A DNA stretch of 39,101 bases from Psychroserpens mesophilus (GTDB lineage Bacteria > Bacteroidota > Bacteroidia > Flavobacteriales > Flavobacteriaceae), in assembly GCF_000826645.1 (NCBI RefSeq), contig NZ_JXJP01000016.1, forward strand, positions 1-39,101, read 5' to 3'. The notes beneath the pieces were generated by a model. The model saw only the letters and a list, made by a program, of their open reading frames with translations. It did no database searches and was not told the DNA's origin. The position numbers and the translations under genes are program-made. Positions 15,621-24,698 of this stretch are shown one piece after another. Positions within the stretch are counted from its first letter, which is position 1. Each line of letters opens with the position of its first letter.

Positions 15621-15722
15621 TTATAAAGTTATTAATTATAGGGTAGGGTATTTTTAGAAAATTTGTTCAACCAGATTGCTTAACTAGGGTGTTTAACTGC
15701 ATGCTGGCAAACAGATTTATAA

Positions 15723-15790
15723 GACCTAAGTTAATAAAAGAAAACGAACCTAAAGAAAATCTTTAGTGATTTTAATATGTTATCTGGTGT
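15723..15790. repeat. Intergenic repeat copy 3 (type A)
   Basis: GACCTAAGTTAATAAAAGAAA then ACGAACCTAAAGAAAATC, close to the family core. It lies in the 258-bp gap upstream of the HNH gene (about 105 bp from its start). The rest of this gap (15621-15878) is AT-rich with no convincing ORF. Confidence 0.65.
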
Positions 15791-15878
15791 AAAGCTTTTA
15801 TAATTAGTGATTTATAGTTCTATGATTCTTAAGTAATCTAATCGTACTTTGAGATAATTGGCTTAAATTTTGGCTACT

Positions 15879-16265
15879 TTAAATACTTGCATTATTTATT
15901 TCAATCCAATAACCATCAGGATCCTGAAAGTAAATCTGTTGGATGCCATCATTTCTGATATAGTCTTTATTGGGCGTGTTACGCCAATCTGAGTAATCGA
16001 TTTCTAAATCTTCGAGATGCTTTATAAATGAATCAAGGTTAGTTGTTGATAAAGCAAAATGAACCGCCTTATTGACTTTAATTTTCGAGTTTGGTCTCGG
16101 TATTAAATGCAATTCTTTACCTGCACCTAATGATAACCATCTGGTTTTAGAATTTGAAGCTGTATTTTGAATTTCTTTAAGCTGAAGTACTTTTTGATAG
16201 AATTCAATAGATTTGTTCACCTCTTTTACCGAAAGCGCTATATGATTTAATGAAAAATTAAGCAT
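15879..16265 (-). CDS. VOC (glyoxalase/bleomycin-resistance) family protein
   Basis: Single-domain vicinal-oxygen-chelate protein of about 128 residues. The first beta-alpha-beta module begins LNHIALSVKEVNKSIEFYQKVLQL, and the second ends with YFQDPDGYWIEI, where Glu of WIEI and the initial His are typical metal ligands. An upstream in-frame ATG at 16283 would add MNIHVH; the ATG at 16265 fits the family better. Function within this superfamily (lyase, dioxygenase, resistance) cannot be assigned. A single gene with no operon partners. Confidence 0.8.
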   Translation of the reverse strand: MLNFSLNHIALSVKEVNKSIEFYQKVLQLKEIQNTASNSKTRWLSLGAGKELHLIPRPNSKIKVNKAVHFALSTTNLDSFIKHLEDLEIDYSDWRNTPNKDYIRNDGIQQIYFQDPDGYWIEINNASI

Positions 16266-16424
16266 ATGTACGTGTATATTCAAATATTGGTTTAACTTAT
16301 TCTTCTCAAAGATAGAAAAGAGATTTAGAATTTGTAAAGGCTTAGTACTTTATGCTTTACTAATTCTGAATTGATAAACAAAGTTACAAGCTCTTCTTAT
16401 AGATGCTAGTGCTATTGTCCTTTC

Positions 16425-17213
16425 TTAATTAATATCGTCTTGGCATTTTGATTGTAAAACGCTTTCTAAAGAGCCGATTTCAGTAAGCATCACAGAATAA
16501 AGCTCAATTTGTCTTGTGTTTGCTCCAACATATTCTAAAGACTCATTCAAAAGTCTCAATGTCATTTCTGTTGAAATCTTATCGTTGTCGATTGCTGTGA
16601 TAATCTCTTTTAAATCCTGGTCAAGCCCTGTTTTAAAGCGGCCATCTTTAATTGACGCTTGGATTGCGCCATTAGCAAAATAGTCGCTATGAGAAAAAGA
16701 AATATCAACAGCATGTTTTCCATTAATCATTATGATACTTTTCAATTCTTCAACTTTATTGAAATACCTGTTTAATGCTGTGATTACAGACTTGTCGCTT
16801 ATGATATTTAAATTTGCACCAGATTTTAAGTCTTCATAAGCAGAATTATTAGGTGCAAAATCGGAATAAATGGCCTTAGTTGAAAGCGATAATTGTGTTC
16901 CAACTTCTATTTTTTGAACGTGTTCTTGAAGTAATAACCTCACAGATTGATTAGACGCTATCAAACGATTTTCTGCTAACTCTAAAAGATGAGCTATTTG
17001 TTCTTTATCTAATTTAGCGTCTTCTAATAATCTGCAGTAGTATTCATTTTCTAAGGCAACCTGTTTTCTGGAATCATTCCAATCGTTCAATTGTAAGGCT
17101 ATTAAGATGCCAATAACGACTAAAATGATTTCACCAATCGCATACTTGAAATACGTTCCAAATTTTCCTTCGGAAAGTACATGTTGTCTGATTTTTCTAA
17201 AGAATTTTATCAT
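16425..17213 (-). CDS. DUF6090 family membrane protein (copy 1)
   Basis: 262-residue protein of a Bacteroidota-specific family of unknown function. The N-terminal 45 residues are the shared module: basic MIKFFRKIRQ, then SEGKFGTYFKYAIGEI, a single transmembrane helix (LVVIGILIALQL) and NDWND. The remainder is helical and probably periplasmic. It diverges from the other copies except for short common patches (YYCRLLEDAKLD near 55-70, ALNRYFNK). It is one of five intact paralogues in this window, all minus strand. No function is known. Confidence 0.8.
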   Translation of the reverse strand: MIKFFRKIRQHVLSEGKFGTYFKYAIGEIILVVIGILIALQLNDWNDSRKQVALENEYYCRLLEDAKLDKEQIAHLLELAENRLIASNQSVRLLLQEHVQKIEVGTQLSLSTKAIYSDFAPNNSAYEDLKSGANLNIISDKSVITALNRYFNKVEELKSIIMINGKHAVDISFSHSDYFANGAIQASIKDGRFKTGLDQDLKEIITAIDNDKISTEMTLRLLNESLEYVGANTRQIELYSVMLTEIGSLESVLQSKCQDDIN

Positions 17214-17335
17214 AAGTTCAACAATTATGATATTGAATATTTGCGAGTTGGTTTGTGATTTTAGCCCTTAAGAAGGACATCATTATTAGTCGTTACAAAT
17301 GGTGTAATTGCTGCTATGAGCAGTAGTTAGAGCGT

Positions 17336-17941
17336 TTATTTTAAGACTAAAGTCTTCCAGATCAATTCTATTAAAGCTTTTCCTGAAGAACTTTCCAAAT
17401 CGCTCATTTCCATGCTCATTATGATTAATCCAGAATCTTTTTTACCAACTGATGCTACTTCATAAATATTTATCTCATCATTATAGGTCAGAACAGCCTT
17501 GTCTACATCAATTTTTTGTCCAGAAGCTAAAACTCTCTTGTAATCTTTTCTTTTTAATTTGAATCCATAATTGATACTTTCCTTAGTGACTTCATTAATC
17601 ATTAATTCATTCAATAACGTGGGATTGATTGTTGAGTATTTTTGAATAATAAATCCTGAACCTTCAGCAGTCATAAGCATTAATTGTTCAACTCCACCTT
17701 CGATTAGCGTTTTTGCAACTTTATAGTCTTTGAGGTATTTAAAACTGAAAAATTCATCAGAATACAGTAAGGTATCTTTTTGTTTAACTCTAATTTTAAA
17801 GGTCTCGTTATCAACATTTAACTCATAGTCTTTGTCTAAATCTATTTCAAATTCTTTGCCATTTATTTCTATTTTATAGTCTCCTTGAGCATGGATTAAA
17901 TGGGTTGCAAATACGATTAGAATTAGTAGAATTTTTTTCAT
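17336..17941 (-). CDS. Exported hypothetical protein
   Basis: 201 residues with a clear signal peptide (MKKILLILIVFATHLIHAQ, cleavage after HAQ). The mature part begins with a beta-rich, acidic segment (YKIEINGKEFEIDLDKDYEL) and ends with a helix (GKALIELIWKTLVLK). I do not recognise the family. Its position as a single gene directly downstream of a repeat copy (49 bp before the start) is the same as for its neighbours. Probably periplasmic. Confidence 0.7.
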   Translation of the reverse strand: MKKILLILIVFATHLIHAQGDYKIEINGKEFEIDLDKDYELNVDNETFKIRVKQKDTLLYSDEFFSFKYLKDYKVAKTLIEGGVEQLMLMTAEGSGFIIQKYSTINPTLLNELMINEVTKESINYGFKLKRKDYKRVLASGQKIDVDKAVLTYNDEINIYEVASVGKKDSGLIIMSMEMSDLESSSGKALIELIWKTLVLK

Positions 17942-17989
17942 TTTAATGGATTTAGTTTGATGGTTTTGAAAATGATTAATTGCTTTGTT

Positions 17990-18032
17990 CAGAACTAAGT
18001 TAGTAAAAAGAAAATGAACCTATAGAAAACGA
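17990..18032. repeat. Intergenic repeat copy 4 (type A)
   Basis: AGAACTAAGTTAGTAAAAAG, then AAAATGAACCTATAGAAAAC. A near-perfect core, about 50 bp upstream of the 17336-17941 gene start on the minus strand. Another copy follows only 118 bp away. Confidence 0.75.
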
Positions 18033-18147
18033 ATAACATTTTACAGATGGTGTTCTAATAATCATCATTCAAATTAATTGCTATTTGATTTTTAATGGCC
18101 ATAATTGTCGCTATGATGGCGATACTTGAGTTAATAAGACTAATTAT
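18033..18147 (-). pseudogene. Possible decayed gene remnant between two repeat copies
   Basis: Between repeat copies 4 and 5 the minus strand has a short open stretch of about 30 codons ending IMAIKNQIAINLNDDY at a TAG near 18057. Its first half is hydrophobic (ISLINSSIAIIATI) and an in-frame TAA precedes it. No complete start or length is left. It looks like the tail of a lost small membrane-protein gene whose two flanking repeats remain. Weak evidence, given as a possibility. Confidence 0.3.
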
Positions 18148-18200
18148 TTAGGAACTAAGCTAAGATTTTCTGAATAAATCCTGATTACATAGTGATAGCG
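18148..18200. repeat. Intergenic repeat copy 5 (type A, internally deleted)
   Basis: TTAGGAACTAAG followed directly by CTAAGATTTTCTGAATAAAT: the outer halves of the element are present but the central stretch of about 35-40 bp (GTAAAAAGGAAC..TAGGAAA) is missing. Located just after the stop of the S41-like gene at 18205. Confidence 0.6.
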
Positions 18201-18204
18201 TCAG

Positions 18205-19689
18205 TTATCTTTTCGTTTCTAATTCTTCTAAAATATATTTTAGTGAAGCATTTTCGTTGTTGCGATATTGCTCAAAAGTTGGTATAACTTCATAGTGAGG
18301 TATTACGCCTCGTCCAATTGGTAGTTTTGGAGCTACATTCATAACAAATTGTAAAGCAGGTATTTTAATTACAATTTTAGAATTTGGCAAAACTAACGCC
18401 TTACCATAACCACTTGTGTTTCCTAAATATCCACCACCAGTTTCTTGTCCTACAAAAGTAGCCAAGTCATTGGTGTACATCATATTACTAAATTCACTAC
18501 CACCAGAATACGTTACAGGACTTATAATGACATATGTCTTTCCTGAAAACTTATAATCGGGCTCTTTCTTATAAGCCATAAGTCCTTTTCCAAAAGATTC
18601 TTTTCTTTCTAAAGAACCATCTTTCATTTTTTTATTGGTGAAGTTTCTTTCAAAAAAACCAAATGCTTTTAGTGTAATTGGTTTATCTGTACCATTATCT
18701 AAGATAGCCTTTTGTGTTTTTGTTCTTACCTTCTTATATTTTTGGTAGTTATCTCCAAAATAGGAATACACTAATCCTTCATTTCCTTCAGATCCACCAC
18801 TGTTTTTACTGACATCTACAATAACAGTTTTGATGTTGTTTTCCGCGATGGATTTAAAACTATTTTTCAGAAAAGCACTTAGTGTTTTTTCTTTTGAATT
18901 CTTTTTAATAATGTCATTGTTGAAGGAATGGATACCTAAATAGGCAATTGAATTATTGAGTATATGATACTCTAAAACTTTTTTGTCTTTATTTTTTTTA
19001 GGCCTCTGATATCTCGAATTCAGATATTGGTTGATGGCTTCTATTTCAAGAGGTTTAATAATTACAAGCTCTTCAATACCTTTAAACTTAATTTCAAACT
19101 GATTTACTTGTCCGTAGTAGTAGAAGTAATGTTTTGAAAAGTTAAAGCCTTCCAAATCACTATATTTCACAGTTTTTATATATCCATCGGAAGCAAATAG
19201 CTCTCCTATGTTGTTCACTATGCGTGTAGGCGTTTCACCATTAATTGTTTCAATCTGTTTTCCCTCTAACACATAATCTTGAAAATTAGAGCCGTTTTTA
19301 TTACAATACAGTTCTGTACCCAAGAAAACAAAGGTTAAAGGCAGAAATTTTATTTCCGTATTTATTTTATCCTTAACACTTTTTGGTAAATACATGTTAG
19401 TGTGGTCTTCACGAGATAGTGCAACTAAAGGCGCAATAAGTTTATGGAATTCAAGCACATTTAAATCTGTAGTTATATGTTTTCTAACTTCACGAAAAGC
19501 CATATCTACAGAATCTTTGGGAGTATACCAATACATTCCTGAATGAAATTTGTCTAAACCTTGATAAAGTATCTCAAGATCATTCAGAAGTTTGTCTTTT
19601 TCAATCTTAGGGAAATTCCCAAAATTCTGAGCAAATGCGAATTGAAAAGAAACACAACAAATGATTAGGATGGCTAGAGATTTATACAT
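18205..19689 (-). CDS. S41-family peptidase-like exported protein (1)
   Basis: 494 residues with a signal peptide (CVSFQFAFA-QN). The C-terminal half is an S41 (C-terminal processing/tricorn-type) fold: TVIVDVSKNSGGSEGNEGLVYSYF (substrate-binding strand) and TYVIISPVTYSGGSEFSNMMYTNDLA, where the Ser of TYSGGSEF occupies the catalytic nucleophile position. A helical N-terminal domain precedes (about 25-130). There is no clear PDZ. A periplasmic or surface-exposed protease is likely, substrate unknown. One of three S41-like genes in separate units here; they are diverged from each other, so not a recent duplication. Confidence 0.8.
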   Translation of the reverse strand: MYKSLAILIICCVSFQFAFAQNFGNFPKIEKDKLLNDLEILYQGLDKFHSGMYWYTPKDSVDMAFREVRKHITTDLNVLEFHKLIAPLVALSREDHTNMYLPKSVKDKINTEIKFLPLTFVFLGTELYCNKNGSNFQDYVLEGKQIETINGETPTRIVNNIGELFASDGYIKTVKYSDLEGFNFSKHYFYYYGQVNQFEIKFKGIEELVIIKPLEIEAINQYLNSRYQRPKKNKDKKVLEYHILNNSIAYLGIHSFNNDIIKKNSKEKTLSAFLKNSFKSIAENNIKTVIVDVSKNSGGSEGNEGLVYSYFGDNYQKYKKVRTKTQKAILDNGTDKPITLKAFGFFERNFTNKKMKDGSLERKESFGKGLMAYKKEPDYKFSGKTYVIISPVTYSGGSEFSNMMYTNDLATFVGQETGGGYLGNTSGYGKALVLPNSKIVIKIPALQFVMNVAPKLPIGRGVIPHYEVIPTFEQYRNNENASLKYILEELETKR

Positions 19690-19744
19690 TTGAGTCGAAC
19701 TAATAGGCTGTAGCGCTTTAGATTAATTAATGGTTGCGTTGGCT

Positions 19745-19835
19745 TGCACTAAGTTAGCAAAAAGAATCTTAACCATTCGTGAAACTTGAAGGATTTGTGA
19801 GAATGTCCATGCCAGAAGTTGACTACAGATGTTGT
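19745..19835. repeat. Intergenic repeat copy 6 (type A)
   Basis: TGCACTAAGTTAGCAAAAAG, then diverged ATCTTAACCATTCGTGAAAC and GGATTTGTGAGAATGTCCAT, ending near GATGTTGTTACTA. GCGTTGGCT flanks it on the left, matching GTTGGCT in copies 11 and 14. About 58 bp upstream of the S41 gene start at 19689. Confidence 0.7.
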
Positions 19836-19847
19836 TACTACACATTA

Positions 19848-21080
19848 TTATTCGGTAATGTTATTAATTAATTCAATACCTTTTGCAAGAGTTTCATCGA
19901 CATCTGTTCTTGTTTGGATTATATAATTTGTTGGCACGTATTTTTCTCTTGGTGTACCGTTTAAATGATAAAGCTTTGCTGTCGAAAGTTGATAACCAAA
20001 GGTTTGATGTTTTAATGTGAAACTGTTGATTTCTCCAGCTAATCTTTCCATTTCTGAGCCTACAATTTCGGCTCTTTCCATGCCTTCAAATCCGATGGCA
20101 AGCCCTTCGCCCATACTTCCTGTCCATCGCCCAACTAATATTACAATGGGCTTTAGATATGGCTTTTCTCTCGGACCAACATATTCAACCCAACTTCGTT
20201 CAATCCTTGTGCTTCCATCGAATTGTTCTGTTGTCCAATGTTTTTGATAAGGTTTGGTTTCTGTAATAAATCTACTCATAATACCACGAGCGACATAAGA
20301 GTTTCCTCCATCTACTGTGTTTCTCAAGTCAATTATTAATCCTTTAGTATTCATTAAATTCTTAAGAGCTTGATCAAATTCACTTATTAAATTATGATTT
20401 CCTAAAGCGTTGTTTATTCTAATTATTCCTATTTCGTTCTCTATTTTCGAAGTTAAAAGATTAGAGGTTTTTAAAATTTTGAACTTATTTAAATCGAATT
20501 CAACGATTTGATTGCTCTCTAATTTCAAGGTTAATAATCTGGGTTCATTATAACGTCCTGCCAAGATTTTATTTACAATCCATTCTCTAACATGCTGAGA
20601 ATTCTTGTCATTACAATGCGTCGGGAATTGCTCAATTGCTTGTAATAAAGGCATGTGATTTATTTTTAGTATTTCTGCTCCAATAATATTATAATCAATA
20701 TGTTCTATTTGCGTTTGCCAAACATTTGAAACTTTTGCTGTTCCATTTTTAACTGTAGCATAAATTGATGAATACAATCTAAAGGATGAGGTTCTATTTG
20801 TATTTAAAATTAAATGACTGTCATAAAATTCGTCTAATAAATATTCGAAAAAAAGGACTGTGTCTTCTTCAGTTTGTAGATCTGTTATTTGATTTTCGTA
20901 ATAGTTTTTAATGCATTTTAAATCAATATTTTTTTCTTTTAAATAGACGTAATTTTGTGATATATCATTTAAAATTTCGTTTAAATCTTCATTAATTCTA
21001 ATCTTGTCGACTTTATTTTCCTGTGGTACAACGTAAGAGATATTAAATGCAGCAATTATTATAAAAATCAGATTTCTCAT
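19848..21080 (-). CDS. S41-family peptidase-like exported protein (2)
   Basis: 410 residues with a signal peptide (FIIIAAFNISYVVPQ). The peptidase fold shows KGLIIDLRNTVDGGNSYVARG and ILVGRWTGSMGEGLAIGFEGMERAEIVG; the Ser in TGSMGEG is in the nucleophile position and the strand GxEM/AEIVG follows as in S41 enzymes. The N-terminal part (about 30-130) is a helical domain (NEILNDISQNYVYLKEKNID). Single gene between repeat copies 6 and 7. Substrate unknown. Confidence 0.8.
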   Translation of the reverse strand: MRNLIFIIIAAFNISYVVPQENKVDKIRINEDLNEILNDISQNYVYLKEKNIDLKCIKNYYENQITDLQTEEDTVLFFEYLLDEFYDSHLILNTNRTSSFRLYSSIYATVKNGTAKVSNVWQTQIEHIDYNIIGAEILKINHMPLLQAIEQFPTHCNDKNSQHVREWIVNKILAGRYNEPRLLTLKLESNQIVEFDLNKFKILKTSNLLTSKIENEIGIIRINNALGNHNLISEFDQALKNLMNTKGLIIDLRNTVDGGNSYVARGIMSRFITETKPYQKHWTTEQFDGSTRIERSWVEYVGPREKPYLKPIVILVGRWTGSMGEGLAIGFEGMERAEIVGSEMERLAGEINSFTLKHQTFGYQLSTAKLYHLNGTPREKYVPTNYIIQTRTDVDETLAKGIELINNITE

Positions 21081-21134
21081 TTAGACTCTATGTTTTTAAC
21101 GGATTGCAACGTCGTGAGATTTCGCTGCTTATCT

Positions 21135-21205
21135 TGGCATGAACTAAGTTAGTGAAAAAGAATTCGAACTAAAAGAAAATCTATTGGGTTTTCTTAGTGT
21201 AAGCT
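21135..21205. repeat. Intergenic repeat copy 7 (type A)
   Basis: GGCATGAACTAAGTTAGTGA, then AAAAGAATTCGAACTAAAAG and AAAATCTATTGGGTTTTCTTA. About 60 bp upstream of the start codon at 21080. Confidence 0.75.
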
Positions 21206-21283
21206 GTATATAAATAATTGACTACGTATTTTGTTTATAGGATCTCTTAAATATATAAGACCAGTTCATCTCATAATTAATTA

Positions 21284-22414
21284 TTATTGGTTTTCATATC
21301 CCAATTGTTTATAAAGTTCAGGTGATTGTTTTAAGTACATATTTTTATTAGTTTCCATAAACCATGCCTTTGATATTTTGTCATTATTAAAAAGACGAGA
21401 ATCTTTCCAACTAGAAATTCCTGGAATATTAAGGCTTGTCCAATCTTCATTTATGAAGCTAACAGCTTTGATATTCTTATTATAAATGAAGGTGAAAAAA
21501 TTCACAAACCACTGATCCCAAACATCAGTATTGTCATTAAAAATACCATTGATTGGATTCGATTCAGCAATCATTACAGGTTTTTTCTTTTGCTTGGCAA
21601 ATTGTAGAAGGTTTTCACAATGTATACCAAAATTATAATTATCGTACGCATGACCAAATACTGAAATGCCTATCCAATCTACATAATTATCACCTGGATA
21701 CCAATCTGATAATTTATAGTTTTTATAAGGTATGGAAGCGTAAGAGTGCCATACAAATGCGATGTTATTTACGCCTTTCTTGCGTAAAAGATCAACGATG
21801 TGTTTGTAAGCTTTTACATATTCCTTGGGCTCTAGTTCATTATGAGGTCCATCAAATTCGTAGCCTATTCTTAAGTAAATCGGTCGATTAGTAGATTTAG
21901 CCCAAGCTCCATATTTTTTAATGACCTTATCATACTCTCCGTTGCTAGTTTTTTTTGCAATATCCCATTTGCCTACCATCCACATGGCACTTTGAATAAC
22001 TGTATTAGGAAAGCTGTCAATTAACATCTGATGATTTTGTGTATTGCCAGAATTGTTTTTATGAGACCTAGTAATCCCTTTAAATTCAGGAATTCCCCAA
22101 TAAGCTGACCATCCACCAGGAACGGCTTCATTCGGAAAGTTATCTTGATACTCTTTTATGCGTTCAACAGTTTGTCCCATTATAAGTAACGTTTTTCCCT
22201 GTTGAGGAACAAATTTTGTTTTCTCATAATCGTAAACAAATTCAGGATTTACTGCAGTGTTAATTTTTGATATCATCTCTTCAATTTCAGATTTAGCCAT
22301 TACCGAACCTTCAATCTTTTTATCCTGAGATATAACCAATGTAGATAAAAATAACATTGCAGAAGTCATGACATATAAAACACGAGATTGAAATGCTTTT
22401 TCACTAAAACACAT
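21284..22414 (-). CDS. Glycoside hydrolase family 26-like exported protein
   Basis: 376 residues, exported: a hydrophobic signal (MTSAMLFLSTLVISQ) follows a possible over-long start MCFSEKAFQSRVLYV, so an internal ATG (MTSAML) may be the true start. The (beta/alpha)8 features of GH26 are visible: RIGYEFDGPHN (general acid Glu), AFVWHSYAS, WYPGDNYVDWIGISVFGHAYDN, and PVMIAESNP (nucleophile Glu), then NEDWTS. GH26 members are beta-mannanases, xylanases or related endo-enzymes. No SusC/SusD or other carbohydrate genes adjoin it, so it is not part of a polysaccharide-utilisation locus here. Substrate not assigned. Confidence 0.8.
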   Translation of the reverse strand: MCFSEKAFQSRVLYVMTSAMLFLSTLVISQDKKIEGSVMAKSEIEEMISKINTAVNPEFVYDYEKTKFVPQQGKTLLIMGQTVERIKEYQDNFPNEAVPGGWSAYWGIPEFKGITRSHKNNSGNTQNHQMLIDSFPNTVIQSAMWMVGKWDIAKKTSNGEYDKVIKKYGAWAKSTNRPIYLRIGYEFDGPHNELEPKEYVKAYKHIVDLLRKKGVNNIAFVWHSYASIPYKNYKLSDWYPGDNYVDWIGISVFGHAYDNYNFGIHCENLLQFAKQKKKPVMIAESNPINGIFNDNTDVWDQWFVNFFTFIYNKNIKAVSFINEDWTSLNIPGISSWKDSRLFNNDKISKAWFMETNKNMYLKQSPELYKQLGYENQ

Positions 22415-22509
22415 ATTTATGGAATTTTTATCTTTAGAACCGTTCTTATAATATAGCCAACCTGTATTTGTAATGATGATTAAGAGAGTAGGACATAAGA
22501 TATTTTTCG

Positions 22510-22580
22510 CTTAGGACTAAGTTAACTAATTTCGAGGATTTTCGGAATGAGAAACAAGAAGTTATTTAGTTTACGTGTTG
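22510..22580. repeat. Intergenic repeat copy 8 (type B)
   Basis: Type B variant: CTTAGGACTAAGTTAACTAA then TTTCGAGGATTTTCGGAATG, ending with ACGTGTTGTTAG at about 22574-22585. The same order as copies 12 and 15. GCCAACC at 22457-22463 lies on the other side. About 100 bp upstream of the GH26-like gene start. Confidence 0.75.
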
Positions 22581-23816
22581 TTAGTCCTTGTTGTTTTTTA
22601 AAATGTGATTATTTAATTGAACAATCCAATCCTCATCTGCATTTAAAGTTACATCTGGTTCAATTCCGTTGGATTCAAATTCGAGGTAATCTGAATGCTT
22701 TTTTGAAGTAAGAACAGCTACAAAATTACCACAAGGTAAGTTATAACTGCTATCCTTTATTTCGTATGCAAGAGTGCCGTTGGTTCTCGTGCCAAATATC
22801 TGGCTATTTTCTAATGTGCTTAATTTTTTTGTGAATTGCTCTGCGTTACTTACTGTTCTGTGATTAACTAAGACATAAATTCTATTTTTTTTAGAGTAAT
22901 CTTTCAGTAATTTATATAGAATATTAGAGTTTCGTTCGCCACCACCACCATTATTTCTCAAGTCAACAATTAAGTTGGGTTTGTTTAAGTTTCCTTCTAG
23001 GGATTTGTAAAATTTTTCAGCCTCTGATAGTGTTGGGTTCCAAGAATTAAAACTTCCAATTTTTATATAGGTCAACTTATCTGATAGTTCTTTTCGATAA
23101 TAGGTGCTATCAGAGAGTGTTTTGGTAGAATAATTTATTTGACTAAGGTCTTTTTGGAAGCCCATAAAATGAAAAAATCCGTTTTCTAATCTTTCAGTAT
23201 ATGCAATTAATCTTTTGGATGTTATACTTCCACCGATGCTTAAAAGGTAATCATTACCAAATGGAATTAGTACGTATATTATTTCACCTACTCGCCATAC
23301 ATCAGATACTGAATCGAGAACAATCGCTTTGTAATTATTCTGAGTTCTGTATACACCAATGTTCATGTAGTTATCCATGTTGTATATGCCTTCTATATCT
23401 GTTTTAGCTTTAGAATTTAATACAGTTGTTAAACTGTCTAGGTTAATATTAGGTTTCGGGTAAGCATTAAAAAGTTCAGTTTGTTTAAATGCATTGAACT
23501 TTTCTGAATTTGAAGTGACATCGTTTGTGGCTCCGAGTTCGAGACCATAGACTTTACTATGGTTATCGTTTAAAGCAATCAGTAATTTGTTGAGTAAAAC
23601 ATGACAATCGAAGATAGTGCTTGAAGACTTAGCTTCTTTTGAAATGTCTGAATATGTAGTGTTATATGCCTTTTTATTGACTTTGTATGCAGGTGTTTTT
23701 CGTATTTTACTATCTAAGAATGTCAAACTACTCTTGCAATTACAAACGTCATTTTGAGAGTAAGAATTGATAATTAGGCTACCTGTAAATAATAATAAAA
23801 ATAGTCTTTTTTTCAT
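22581..23816 (-). CDS. S41-family peptidase-like exported protein (3)
   Basis: 411 residues with a signal peptide (LLLFTGSLIINSYSQ). The mature N-terminus has CNCKSSLTFLDSKI. The S41 fold is seen at PNLIVDLRNNGGGGERNSNILYKLL and IYVLVNHRTVSNAEQFTKKLS, with the Ser of TVSNAEQF at the nucleophile position and IFGTRTNGTLAYE after it. This is the copy with the most standard S41 motifs. A helical domain (about 40-110) precedes. Single gene between repeat copies 8 and 9. Confidence 0.82.
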   Translation of the reverse strand: MKKRLFLLLFTGSLIINSYSQNDVCNCKSSLTFLDSKIRKTPAYKVNKKAYNTTYSDISKEAKSSSTIFDCHVLLNKLLIALNDNHSKVYGLELGATNDVTSNSEKFNAFKQTELFNAYPKPNINLDSLTTVLNSKAKTDIEGIYNMDNYMNIGVYRTQNNYKAIVLDSVSDVWRVGEIIYVLIPFGNDYLLSIGGSITSKRLIAYTERLENGFFHFMGFQKDLSQINYSTKTLSDSTYYRKELSDKLTYIKIGSFNSWNPTLSEAEKFYKSLEGNLNKPNLIVDLRNNGGGGERNSNILYKLLKDYSKKNRIYVLVNHRTVSNAEQFTKKLSTLENSQIFGTRTNGTLAYEIKDSSYNLPCGNFVAVLTSKKHSDYLEFESNGIEPDVTLNADEDWIVQLNNHILKNNKD

Positions 23817-23867
23817 TTAGTTTTTTTAATTAAAGTTAACGTGTTCGTTATATGGATCGTTATATTA

Positions 23868-23968
23868 ACCAGAAACTAAGTTAGTAAAAAGTCACGATCC
23901 AATAGGTGATTTTAATAGTATTCCTAAGTAAACACAGATCAAACAATGAGTTTACATGTTGTTGGTCA
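23868..23968. repeat. Intergenic repeat copy 9 (type A, complete)
   Basis: CAGAAACTAAGTTAGTAAAA then CACGATCCAATAGGTGATTT, CCTAAGTAAACACAGATCAA and AATGAGTTTACATGTTGTTG: all successive blocks of the type A element are present. About 55 bp upstream of the S41-like gene start at 23816. Confidence 0.8.
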
Positions 23969-23987
23969 ATGTATATATTAATACCTT

Positions 23988-24698
23988 TTAATTTGTCATT
24001 ATAATTCCTATAATTATTCCCACTATAAATAGTTGAATAATAAATAGCAATATTCCAGCAAATGACAATAGTAATGATAGTAAGTTATTTTTTTCTGGCT
24101 TAAAAATGAAATATATCAAAAGAAACATAGCTAAATATAGGATCGGGTTAAAAGGTAAAGGAAGTTTAAAAACAAAAAACCCGATAATACTTATTAATGT
24201 TGCTTGACCAATAACAAAAGCGTTTATTGCTATGTGTTCGATGTAGTTATATTTCCCAAAAAACAATTTAGTTACATTGGCTAGAAACAATACCGACAAA
24301 ATCCAAAAATACTTGAAATAATTAAATATAATTTTTCCTCCAGCTCGACCAATGTCATAACCCTTTGAGGATAAAGCAGACCTGTCCTTATTTTGTATTT
24401 GCTCTATTGGTAATTTAAAAATAGTTTCTAAAATTAAATATATTGAAATAGAAATTATTAAGAATGAAATTGGGTTGAGAATACCTTTTCTTTTACCGTT
24501 AATATAATCTACAGATATTTTTTTCGGATTTAATGAAAGAGTTTTAACATTATAAAGGAAACCCTTGTCCATATTTGTGACGGTTGAAAGTGCACTTTGA
24601 AGAATTGTATTAAAAGTAATTTTCTTAGTTCCGGACTTCTCTCCGCAATTAGGGCAAAAATTTGAGTTATGTTCTGTATTACAAGAAATGCAAATCAT
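23988..24698 (-). CDS. DUF3667 family membrane protein (1)
   Basis: 236 residues. The N-terminus is a zinc ribbon, MICISCNTEH then NFCPNCGEKSG (CxxC ... CxxC), followed by the family segment TVTNMDKGFLYNVKTLSLNPKKISVDYINGKRKGILNP and four or five transmembrane helices. DUF3667 has no established function. It is 36% or less similar by eye to its neighbour at 24911-25636 but shares the whole plan. Cytosolic ribbon and integral membrane body are predicted. Confidence 0.85.
   Translation of the reverse strand: MICISCNTEHNSNFCPNCGEKSGTKKITFNTILQSALSTVTNMDKGFLYNVKTLSLNPKKISVDYINGKRKGILNPISFLIISISIYLILETIFKLPIEQIQNKDRSALSSKGYDIGRAGGKIIFNYFKYFWILSVLFLANVTKLFFGKYNYIEHIAINAFVIGQATLISIIGFFVFKLPLPFNPILYLAMFLLIYFIFKPEKNNLLSLLLSFAGILLFIIQLFIVGIIIGIIMTN

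Noticed and set aside
21284-22414. Polysaccharide-utilisation locus around the GH26-like gene
   Set aside because: No SusC/SusD pair, sensor or further glycoside hydrolases adjoin; the only TonB receptor is 7 kb away and is of siderophore type with Fur-like boxes.
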